A DNA stretch of 12,968 nt from an uncultured Bacteroidales bacterium. GTDB taxonomy: Bacteria; Bacteroidota; Bacteroidia; Bacteroidales; P3. Every line of letters begins with the position of its first letter. Positions within the stretch are counted from its first letter, which is position 1. Location of the stretch: NCBI GenBank assembly GCA_947097635.1, contig CAMURW010000013.1:1-12968 (forward strand), in the 5' to 3' direction. The notes under the pieces were generated by a model. That model was given only the letters and a program-made list of their open reading frames with translations. It did not search any database and was not told the origin of the DNA. The translations under genes and the position numbers were made by a program. Of this stretch, positions 1 to 6,251 are shown in pieces.

Positions 1-63
1 CCTGGGTAACAGAGAAAGACTCCATCGCAAAAAACACAAATAACCGGAAAAAAACTCGTAATC

Positions 64-891
64 ATGAATCGTTTTAATATGGTTTTTGCGAAGGACCTGC
101 GCAGCAGCTGGCCTTCGTTTCGCACCACTTTCATCATAATCTGCTGCATCCCCGTGGCGGTATGGCTGTTCAACCTGGTGCTGGGCAGCCAAGGTGCCAC
201 AGAAATTGCGCCCATAGTGCGCAGAATACTCGTCTACGCCTCCATGTGCCTGGTAGCCATAATGGCACCCAGCCGCATCTACCGCACCGTGAACATCCCC
301 AACGAAGGCATCTACTACGCCATGCTGCCTGCCAGCAAGAGGGAAAAGTTCTGGAGCCAGGTGCTGGTGAGCTATGTGTGCATGCCCGTCGCCGCCCTGC
401 TGACAGGCATCGCGATAGACCTCTTCCTCACCCTACTGCCTTTCGGCAGCTATGTGGACTGGATATGGCAAGGTTGGCCGCTGATGAGCGGAGACAACGC
501 GTTTACCGCCACCATAGTAAACAGGGAAGCCTTCTACTATTTCTTTGGCAGCTTCGGCTTCATGTTCGTTACCTACATCCTCGGCCTGCTGGCTACCAGC
601 ACCACCTTCTTCTTCACAAACACCGTCTTCAAGAAAAACAAGGTGGCCAAAACCATCCTGTGGATCATCATCATCGGCTTTGTGATGAACATGATTTCCA
701 CACCTGTCGCCATCGCAATTTTCAGCGGTATGGACATCCACGATTTGCTGGAGCGACTGGCAGTATGGGCAGAATGGGACACCTATAATGTGATAAGATT
801 CATCTTCTGGCTGAACGTCGCTGGCAAGAGCATATGGATTGCCGTATTCACCTGGTGGGGCGGACGTAGACTGAAAAAGATGAACTATTAA
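64..891 (+). CDS. ABC-2-like multi-spanning membrane permease subunit
   Basis: This 275-residue protein has about six hydrophobic segments, near residues 21-40, 52-69, 100-126, 157-184, 196-221 and 243-264. A basic C-terminus (GGRRLKKMNY) suggests a cytoplasmic end. The stretch around residues 84-101 (YYAMLPASKREKFWSQVL) resembles a cytoplasmic loop common in Bacteroidetes ABC-2 type permeases, where an LPAS..EKF motif follows the second membrane helix. By family it would be the inner-membrane channel of an ABC exporter. The ATPase is not in the window and is expected immediately to the left. The YtrA-type GntR regulator at 1004 supports this, because such regulators usually control ABC-2 operons. 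The start at 64 has an A-rich leader and no Shine-Dalgarno sequence, as is usual in this phylum. That it is an integral membrane protein is clear; the ABC assignment is inference and the substrate is unknown. Confidence 0.72.
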   Translation: MNRFNMVFAKDLRSSWPSFRTTFIIICCIPVAVWLFNLVLGSQGATEIAPIVRRILVYASMCLVAIMAPSRIYRTVNIPNEGIYYAMLPASKREKFWSQVLVSYVCMPVAALLTGIAIDLFLTLLPFGSYVDWIWQGWPLMSGDNAFTATIVNREAFYYFFGSFGFMFVTYILGLLATSTTFFFTNTVFKKNKVAKTILWIIIIGFVMNMISTPVAIAIFSGMDIHDLLERLAVWAEWDTYNVIRFIFWLNVAGKSIWIAVFTWWGGRRLKKMNY

Positions 892-897
892 TATATA

Positions 898-973
898 ATA
901 AGGTTCATCGGGGTTCCCAGAAAGCATCCCACAGTCAAACATACCCTTACAAGCCACACACTATGAACCTTAT
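898..973. promoter_or_regulatory. Widely spaced 11-bp perfect inverted repeat before the gntR gene, possible operator
   Basis: ATAAGGTTCAT at 898-908 and its exact reverse complement ATGAACCTTAT at 963-973 flank 54 bp in the 112-bp gap between the permease and gntR genes. The right arm runs into a second ATGAAC at 972-977, and another ATGAAC lies at 880-885 at the end of the permease gene. The centres of the two arms are about 65 bp apart, roughly six helical turns. GntR-family proteins bind inverted repeats as dimers and often regulate themselves, so an operator is a reasonable inference. No clear TAnnTTTG promoter was found here. Confidence 0.4.
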
Positions 974-1003
974 GAACTGTATAAACTATTAACATTATCA
1001 ATC

Positions 1004-1345
1004 ATGGACTTCCGGAAACAAAAACCAATATACGAGCAGATCGCGGAGCAGCTGTGCAACCGTATCGCCGCGGGCGAGTGGAAGCCGAACGAAAGGATGG
1101 TATCGGTACGCGACGTGGCGACAGAGCTACAAGTGAACCCGAACACGGTGCTGCGTGCCTTCGACTACCTGCAGCAGCAGGACATCATCTACAACCGGCG
1201 CGGCGTGGGCTATTTCGTTGCCTCCGACGGCCCCCGGAGGGTGAAAGCCCTCCAAAGGAAACAGTTCTTCGAAGAAGAGCTGCCTCCCATCCTGCAGAAA
1301 ATGAAGGTACTGGGAATAACATTAGAAGATTTGGCCAACCAATAA
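1004..1345 (+). CDS. GntR family transcriptional regulator, YtrA subfamily
   Basis: A 113-residue DNA-binding protein. Residues 9-73 form a GntR-type winged helix-turn-helix: PIYEQIAEQLCNRIAAGEW, then a VRDVATELQVNPNTVLRAF helix-turn-helix (recognition helix about 45-59), then a wing with RRGVGYFVA at 65-73. Only about 40 residues follow, a short helical tail with no effector-binding domain of the FadR, HutC or MocR kind. That length and layout define the YtrA subfamily, which typically represses ABC-transporter operons. It lies 112 bp after the permease gene and 18 bp before the lipoprotein gene, so it is probably co-transcribed with the latter. It likely binds the nearby inverted repeat at 898-973 and responds to envelope or peptide stress; both points are inference. 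Family assignment is secure and the inducer is unknown. Confidence 0.9.
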   Translation: MDFRKQKPIYEQIAEQLCNRIAAGEWKPNERMVSVRDVATELQVNPNTVLRAFDYLQQQDIIYNRRGVGYFVASDGPRRVKALQRKQFFEEELPPILQKMKVLGITLEDLANQ

Positions 1346-1363
1346 ACCTAACAACCGACAATC

Positions 1364-2293
1364 ATGAACAAGACATTCATAATAACAGTTTTTGCCGCGC
1401 TGACCTTGGCCTCCTGCAGCAAGATGGCACGGCAGGAATTTGCTCCCGTGCAGATGAAAGAAAGCGAGGACTACTGCGTGCAGGTAATCATGCAAAACGA
1501 AGCCTTCGACATCTACGGAAGCTCGGACACCGCCATTACCAGCCTGCCGCTGATAGGAAAGACACACCGTGTGGCCTTCACGGACAACAACCCCAGGGAA
1601 GGCTATGCCTTGCTGGACCTGAGCCTCGACAACTCGCTGCAACAGATTGACGACGACAAAATCAAGATGCGTGCATACCGTGTCATTCCCGGCAGACACA
1701 AGACCTACCGCCTGAGGAACGTGCGCCAGGACGAGAAGACGCTCTCCTTCGACGTAATGAAAGGAAAAACGGCCTATGCACGGGTACTGGCGACGGCCAA
1801 CTTCAAGGGAATGAAAACGCTTATGGAGTGCATAGGGAAAAACGAGGAGGTCTACTTCTTCGAAAAAACTTTCCCCGCCCTCTATCGCGACATCCTGCAA
1901 CTGGCCTTCGTGGACGCCGATCCCAACAGCTGCCAATGCCTTGGACAAGACTTTCTGAACGCAACGCGCGACGCAACGTGGCGGGACAGCAAGAATGTAC
2001 CCATCATCATGCATCACGGCGGCATAAGCGACATAGGATGCGGGATGAAAAGCACGTTCTACACCGACTCTCCCTTCAATTGGTGGCACAGCAGTGCCAA
2101 CAACGAATACAGCCTTACGGACAGCACCCTCGTAGTGCATCAGCCCGAGCGTCAACGCGACACCATCCTGTCCCTCGCCCCCCTCAGCGCAGAGCAGAAA
2201 GACGTGCTACGCCAGCTTGTCTTGCAGCAGGAGATAGGCTTGGAGGACGAGGATATTGACGCTGAAATCTACTCACAGGTGAAGACCGAATAG
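1364..2293 (+). CDS. Lipoprotein of unknown function
   Basis: A 309-residue protein with a lipoprotein signal: a short basic start (MNK), a hydrophobic core and lipobox LASC at residues 15-18, with C18 as the predicted lipidated residue. It should therefore be anchored to the inner or outer membrane, facing the periplasm or the surface. The mature part is soluble, with no further membrane helices. It contains several cysteines (C38, C156, C190, C192, C226), a MHHGG segment at 216-220, an FNWWH segment at 238-242 and an acidic C-terminus (LEDEDIDAEI). I recognise no catalytic motif or family. It begins 18 bp after gntR and is probably in the same transcript, which suggests an accessory role in the same envelope system. 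An open stretch continues in the same frame beyond its TAG (see 2297-2497). Confidence 0.8.
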   Translation: MNKTFIITVFAALTLASCSKMARQEFAPVQMKESEDYCVQVIMQNEAFDIYGSSDTAITSLPLIGKTHRVAFTDNNPREGYALLDLSLDNSLQQIDDDKIKMRAYRVIPGRHKTYRLRNVRQDEKTLSFDVMKGKTAYARVLATANFKGMKTLMECIGKNEEVYFFEKTFPALYRDILQLAFVDADPNSCQCLGQDFLNATRDATWRDSKNVPIIMHHGGISDIGCGMKSTFYTDSPFNWWHSSANNEYSLTDSTLVVHQPERQRDTILSLAPLSAEQKDVLRQLVLQQEIGLEDEDIDAEIYSQVKTE

Positions 2294-2296
2294 TTC

Positions 2297-2497
2297 ATGT
2301 GCGCGCACGAAGATGCCATAGACATAAGCGGCACTATAGACGGTGCCGACATAAAAACGCAACTTAGAGGATCTATTCCCAACGGCGACGGGCAAATTAA
2401 TGTCCGCTCCTCGCGACACTTCACCCCAGAACAGAAAAATGCAATTGCAGTCGAATATCTTACCACTATTGACATAAGCATGAAATGGTTCTGGTAG
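2297..2497 (+). CDS. Possible small protein, or detached C-terminal remnant of the lipoprotein gene
   Basis: A 66-codon open frame starting one codon after the lipoprotein's TAG (2291-2293) and in the same frame. The codons resemble those of neighbouring genes (ATA for Ile, AGC, GAC, GCC), more clearly in the first half than the second. The product has DG-rich segments (GTIDGADIK, NGDGQINV) and then HFTPEQKNAIAVEYL. There is no signal peptide and no membrane helix. It could be a small co-translated protein, the former C-terminus of a longer lipoprotein cut off by a nonsense mutation, or chance. I recognise no family. An opposite-strand ORF over the same bases looks less protein-like. Confidence 0.25.
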   Translation: MCAHEDAIDISGTIDGADIKTQLRGSIPNGDGQINVRSSRHFTPEQKNAIAVEYLTTIDISMKWFW

Positions 2498-2502
2498 GTA
2501 GT

Positions 2503-2545
2503 GACATGTCTAAAAAAATATGTCTCTAAACAAAATTTAGAGACA
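2503..2545. promoter_or_regulatory. Palindrome plus perfect 10-bp hairpin before the beta-barrel gene
   Basis: GACATGTC (2503-2510) is a self-complementary octamer. After a run of seven A residues, TGTCTCTAAA (2521-2530) pairs perfectly with TTTAGAGACA (2536-2545) across a CAAAA loop. On the + strand no T tract follows, so it is not a typical terminator for the lipoprotein transcript. On the - strand the stem is followed by TATTTTTTTA, which would suit a terminator, but no - strand gene runs into it. It ends 40 bp before the barrel gene's ATG, so an operator, an attenuator-like leader structure or an mRNA processing signal are all possible. Confidence 0.45.
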
Positions 2546-2585
2546 CACAACTCAATAAAATACCAAAGAACAATAATAAATAGTA

Positions 2586-5117
2586 ATGAGAAACGCGAAC
2601 AACGACGGCTTCCTTAAGAGATTTGGGAGCCGAATACTAACAATGACCGGCCTTTTTGCCTTACTGCTGCTATCTTCCTCCGCCATAGCGCAGGCTTTCC
2701 AATTCAGCGTGAGTGGTACGCTGAAAGACAGCATCACCCACGAAGGGCTGCCCTACGTAAACATCATAGTGGCAGCAAAAACAGACACCTCATTCGTGAA
2801 GGGCACCATCTCCGATGACAAGGGTGCCTTCGTGGTCAAAGGCATAGGGGCGGGAGAATATCTGCTGAAAGTAAGCTCCATCGGCTATCGCACGCACTAC
2901 GTCACCTTCAGCATCGAAAGCAACATCAAGCTTGGCAACATCCTGATGAAACCCGGCGCAGAGATGCTGGAAGCTGTGACGGTGACTGCCAACCGCCCCA
3001 TATTCACGATGAGCGGCGAGAAGATGATATACAGCGTAAAGGACGACCCCAGCGTGAAGAACGGCAACACCGGAGATGCCCTTCAGAACACACCGGGCGT
3101 GGAGGTAGACATACAGGGCAACGTGAAACTGCGTGGCATCAGCAGCGTGGATATCTGGATAAACGACCATCCCAGCCACCTCACCACGGAAAGCCTCAAA
3201 GCCTATCTGAAAAGCGTCCCCGCCAGCAGCATCAAGCGCATAGAGACTATCACCAACCCCAGTGCCAAATACGCCACGGACAAACAGGCCATCATCAACA
3301 TAGTGACCGACGCCGAAATAGAACTGAGCCAGCTGCTCAGCGCAGGACTGAACGGCGCCGCTACGCCCGTGATTGCACCCTGGGCCAGCTACATGGTAGG
3401 CACAAAGAAAAGCATGCTGAACGTGTGGGCCAACACCTATTATTGGCCCAGGAAAGAAGACGCATACAGCAGTCACAGGCAAAGCCCCTGGGACGAGACG
3501 GCACAAATCTACGTTCCCACACAATGGGACACCTCGAAAAGCCATGCCGAAAGCAAAAGCAGAGGGGTCAACATAGGATTTTCCTACGATCTGAACATAG
3601 ATAGCGCCCGCAGCCTAAACAGCTATGGATATCTGGGACACTGGGGCTTTCCGTCCGCCATAAGTTCCAGCCTGCAGATGCGCTACTACCCTCCCTTCAC
3701 AACCCCGTCGCTGGCGTTCACAGACAGCACAAACAGCACAAACGGCGGCATTTACGCCGGGCTGGGAGTCTTTTACGTCCACAAGCTGGACACTGCGGGG
3801 CAGCAGTTTCGGCTAGAGGGGTCGCTCCACGCCAACAACACCTCGGAAAGAGGCTTTCAAGGACGTATCTTTCAGGCACCCCACCAAAACCACACTTTTG
3901 AACGAAACGTGGAAGAGACCAATAGCGATATGGACATCGACCTGAAGGCACGCTACACAAAACCGCTCGGCCACGCAACCTTGCTCTCGGCGGCCCTGTT
4001 GCTGGAAAGCAGCAACGACTTCGTCAGAAACCAGGGCGTATGGATGGACAGCAACTCCGGCTTCCAATATGTGCCAGACACGCTGCGCAACCATACCACC
4101 TCCTACAACCTCGCAATGGTGGGTGGCGACGTGAACCTGGAGAAGAAATGGGGCAACTTCACGATGGAACTGGGACTGGGAGCATACAACCGCCACAGCA
4201 ACTCCATCGCATCTTCGCACATGCCGTTCCGTGGCGACACCAGTGCAAACTTTGTCAGCCTGAAGCCCTCCGTGCACCTCAGCCACAACACCTCCTCCTT
4301 CCATTCCTTCCACCTAAACTATACGCTCAACATGGAACAGCCCGAGGCAAACCAACTCACCCGTTTCCGCGCATACGACCTAGACAACTACACTACAGGC
4401 AACCCCGGCCTGAAACGGGGCCTCACACACCACATCGAGGCTGGCTGGAGCAAGTACATTGCAAAGTTCGGCACCCTGGGCATAGATGCCTACAGCTACA
4501 TCAACCAAAGCGCCATAAGCAGCCTTACGGACGTGGCAAACGTCCAAGACCCCTACCTGCGCCGCATCGTCTACTACAGCTATGCCGCCAACGTGAGCGA
4601 CTACAGCATGACCGGAGCCACGCTGAATGCCATGTTCAGCCCCGGCAGCAACATGAGCCTGAGGATGTATGCCAACCTGTTCAACTACCAATACACCATG
4701 AAGCGTGGCGGCGGACAGCCCGACCTTGCGGACAACAAGTGGAGCTACAGCCTGCGCGCCAACCTGTGGTGGAAGTTCCACGACAACTGGCAGTTCTTCG
4801 CCAATGCCGAATACAACTCGTCCACCATATCGCTGGGCAGCAAGGAGGGCGAGAACTACGACTTTGACTTCGGTGCCAGTGCCGACCTTTTCGACAAACG
4901 TATGACCGTGTGGGCCGCAGTGCGGGATGTTTTCAACTGGGGCGCGAAAAGAGGCAACAGCACCACCAATACCAACGACACCTACACTGGCACCAGCACC
5001 AGCTTGGATCTTACCAGCCGCTACTTTCTAGCCGGCTTTGCATGGCGTTTCGGCAAACTGGAACTAGCCGACAATATCCACGAGCAACGCGGCATAGTGG
5101 GCGGCGGCAAAAGATAG
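2586..5117 (+). CDS. TonB-dependent-receptor-like outer membrane beta-barrel protein
   Basis: An 843-residue outer-membrane protein. A signal peptide occupies about residues 1-36 (basic start, hydrophobic LFALLLLSSSAIA, cleavage near AQA). Residues 41-110 are a carboxypeptidase-regulatory-like domain (VSGTLKDSITHEGLPYVNI, DDKGAFVVKGI, YLLKVSSIGYR). A plug-like domain follows (EAVTVTANRP at 129-138, GDALQNTPGVEVDIQGNVKL at 163-182, IWINDHP at 190-196, INIV at 237-240). From about 245 the sequence alternates as expected for a large beta-barrel, with a late FAWRFGKLEL strand and a basic glycine-rich tail. The layout fits the Bacteroidetes outer-membrane barrel family 3 relatives of TonB-dependent receptors. 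No SusD partner is adjacent, which argues against a classic polysaccharide utilisation pair. ATG 2643 is an alternative start that would still leave a signal peptide. The substrate is unknown; the upstream regulator and permease suggest a peptide or stress-related role, by inference only. Confidence 0.88.
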   Translation: MRNANNDGFLKRFGSRILTMTGLFALLLLSSSAIAQAFQFSVSGTLKDSITHEGLPYVNIIVAAKTDTSFVKGTISDDKGAFVVKGIGAGEYLLKVSSIGYRTHYVTFSIESNIKLGNILMKPGAEMLEAVTVTANRPIFTMSGEKMIYSVKDDPSVKNGNTGDALQNTPGVEVDIQGNVKLRGISSVDIWINDHPSHLTTESLKAYLKSVPASSIKRIETITNPSAKYATDKQAIINIVTDAEIELSQLLSAGLNGAATPVIAPWASYMVGTKKSMLNVWANTYYWPRKEDAYSSHRQSPWDETAQIYVPTQWDTSKSHAESKSRGVNIGFSYDLNIDSARSLNSYGYLGHWGFPSAISSSLQMRYYPPFTTPSLAFTDSTNSTNGGIYAGLGVFYVHKLDTAGQQFRLEGSLHANNTSERGFQGRIFQAPHQNHTFERNVEETNSDMDIDLKARYTKPLGHATLLSAALLLESSNDFVRNQGVWMDSNSGFQYVPDTLRNHTTSYNLAMVGGDVNLEKKWGNFTMELGLGAYNRHSNSIASSHMPFRGDTSANFVSLKPSVHLSHNTSSFHSFHLNYTLNMEQPEANQLTRFRAYDLDNYTTGNPGLKRGLTHHIEAGWSKYIAKFGTLGIDAYSYINQSAISSLTDVANVQDPYLRRIVYYSYAANVSDYSMTGATLNAMFSPGSNMSLRMYANLFNYQYTMKRGGGQPDLADNKWSYSLRANLWWKFHDNWQFFANAEYNSSTISLGSKEGENYDFDFGASADLFDKRMTVWAAVRDVFNWGAKRGNSTTNTNDTYTGTSTSLDLTSRYFLAGFAWRFGKLELADNIHEQRGIVGGGKR

Positions 5118-5129
5118 TCATGCCTTGCA

Positions 5130-5164
5130 TGCACAGCAGGGACGAGGCATGTCCCTGCTGTGCA
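5130..5164. other. Strong 14-bp hairpin just after the barrel gene
   Basis: TGCACAGCAGGGAC (5130-5143) pairs perfectly with GTCCCTGCTGTGCA (5151-5164) across a 7-base loop. It begins 12 bp after the TAG of the barrel gene. No T tract follows on either strand, so it may protect the 3' end of the mRNA rather than terminate transcription by itself. Confidence 0.7.
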
Positions 5165-5204
5165 ATGGCACTTCTGGCATAGAATAAGCCCCGCCGCATA
5201 AAAA

Positions 5205-5260
5205 GAGCCGTCTCCCTGAAGCCAGGCACTTGTCCTGGCTTCAGGGAGACGGCTTCTTGT
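5205..5260. terminator. Probable bidirectional intrinsic terminator between convergent genes
   Basis: A perfect 21-bp stem, 5206-5226 paired with 5234-5254 (AGCCGTCTCCCTGAAG at its start), encloses a 7-base loop CACTTGT. On the - strand the stem is followed by CTTTTT, a usable U tract for the YD-repeat gene that ends at 5281. On the + strand TTCTTGT follows, a weaker U tract for the barrel gene. The position between convergent genes fits a shared terminator. Confidence 0.85.
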
Positions 5261-5280
5261 CGTCATGCCATTCGTGCGAG

Positions 5281-6111
5281 TTATTCGTTGGCGGGGAATG
5301 CTATCTCGCGCTCTATCACCTGGTAGGGACTGTTGTTGCGATAAATGGTCTGGCGCACCCAGTTGTCGTCCTCGTCGTATTCATAGACGTAACTGTGCTT
5401 CCAGTTCAGGTGTTCGTCGTAGTTGAAGGAGGACACTTCGATGACGTTGTCATGGTCGTCGTAATAATATGTCGTCAGTGCCACCAGAAACTCGTCGGCA
5501 TCGTAGTAGCGCCACTCCACGCGGTTGCCGCGGTCGTCATACTTGTACATATAGCGCTGCGTGAGGTGGCCGGCGGCATCGTAGAAATCCAGCTCCGTGT
5601 TGTTGCCGGCTCCGTCGTACTTGTACTCTCGCCTCTCGGCCACGCTGCCGTCGGGATGGTAGCTCTGCTCCTCCACCAGCCGGTTGTTGTCGTACCGGCT
5701 GGTCTCCTTCTTGGTCATGCGCTCACTCATATACACAGTGCGCTCTACGCGGTTGCCGTCGCGGTCGTTAAGGTAGGCGGTGCGTCCCTGCAACTGCAGG
5801 GCGCGGTTGTATTCGTTCCAGCCCAATGCATAGCCGTTTACGTCGAAATAATAGCTATAATATGTATATTCTTTGCCGGCACGTCGTATTTTGTCCTGAT
5901 AGTTGCCACGCTTGTCGAAGGTGATGCTGTCTATGCACACCAACTGGCGTCCACCGTCCTTGCCACCGTGCACGTTATAGGTGTATTCTATAACATACAG
6001 GCAGTTGCCGTTGATGCCCATCTCGGCGCGCGAGTTCTTGCGGGGGCCTGCTGCCATGACACTGAAAGCCACTGCCAATATCACCGCAAGAGCAGATATG
6101 TTCTTCTTCAT
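5281..6111 (-). CDS. Secreted YD/RHS-like repeat protein of unknown function
   Basis: A 276-residue protein with a signal peptide (MKK, then a hydrophobic stretch to about residue 19, cleavage near VMA-AG) and no lipobox, so periplasmic or secreted. From about residue 160 it has tyrosine-rich repeats of 26-28 residues, built on YxYDxx(G/D)Nxx(E/R): YKYDGAGNNTE at 163, YKYDDRGNRVE at 189, YYYDDHDNVIE at 215 and YEYDEDDNWVR at 243. Weaker copies come earlier (ITFDKRGNYQDK at 62-73, AYLNDRDGNRVE at 112-123). This is the YD/RHS-type beta-hairpin repeat also seen in wall-associated and RHS proteins. Here there are few copies and no C-terminal toxin or core domain. It is much too short to be an RHS toxin cage. 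Such proteins are common and uncharacterised in Bacteroidales. It is convergent with the barrel gene and 140 bp downstream of cstA. Confidence 0.8.
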   Translation of the reverse strand: MKKNISALAVILAVAFSVMAAGPRKNSRAEMGINGNCLYVIEYTYNVHGGKDGGRQLVCIDSITFDKRGNYQDKIRRAGKEYTYYSYYFDVNGYALGWNEYNRALQLQGRTAYLNDRDGNRVERTVYMSERMTKKETSRYDNNRLVEEQSYHPDGSVAERREYKYDGAGNNTELDFYDAAGHLTQRYMYKYDDRGNRVEWRYYDADEFLVALTTYYYDDHDNVIEVSSFNYDEHLNWKHSYVYEYDEDDNWVRQTIYRNNSPYQVIEREIAFPANE

Positions 6112-6120
6112 GTTTGTCTA

Positions 6121-6164
6121 TTTTCTATGTACAACACAAAAGTTTTCCATGTATAACACAAAAG
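6121..6164. repeat. Two adjacent 22-bp direct repeats upstream of the YD-repeat gene
   Basis: Units 6121-6142 and 6143-6164 abut exactly and agree at 20 of 22 positions. The shared core is AACACAAAAG, preceded by TTTTCT-ATGTAC in one and TTTTCC-ATGTAT in the other. They lie 10-53 bp upstream of the start of the - strand gene at 6111, within its leader or promoter. The 22-bp period is about two helical turns, which would suit side-by-side binding of a regulator. A local duplication with no function is also possible. Confidence 0.75.
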
Positions 6165-6194
6165 TTAGGTTTATATTGTGCGAAGCAGCAAAAA

Positions 6195-6234
6195 ATTTAT
6201 TCTCCCTTTCAGGGATTTATTCTTCTTTTCAGGG
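6195..6234. repeat. Two adjacent 20-bp direct repeats downstream of cstA
   Basis: ATTTATTCTCCCTTTCAGGG (6195-6214) is followed directly by ATTTATTCTTCTTTTCAGGG (6215-6234), 18 of 20 identical. The pair lies just beyond the 3' end of cstA (stop at 6252-6254). On the - strand, CCCT-GAA-AGGG followed by AGAATAAATTTTTT could form a weak terminator for cstA. Confidence 0.75.
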
Positions 6235-6251
6235 GGCGGAGGGCTGTTGCG

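Noticed and set aside
1..63. Possible tail of an upstream gene
   Set aside because: Stops occur at 7-9 in frame 1, 41-43 in frame 2 and 75-77 in frame 3, and too little sequence is present to tell which, if any, ends the expected ATPase gene.
1322..2155. Long - strand open frame (277 codons) over the lipoprotein gene
   Set aside because: It lies antisense to a gene with a clear signal peptide and lipobox, and its valine- and histidine-rich product looks like a reverse-frame shadow.
6112..6180. TTTG-containing repeats as a -33/-7 promoter for the YD-repeat gene
   Set aside because: The two TTTG copies on the - strand are 22 bp apart start to start, leaving only 14 bp before an AACTTTTG box, too short for the usual 19-21 bp spacer.
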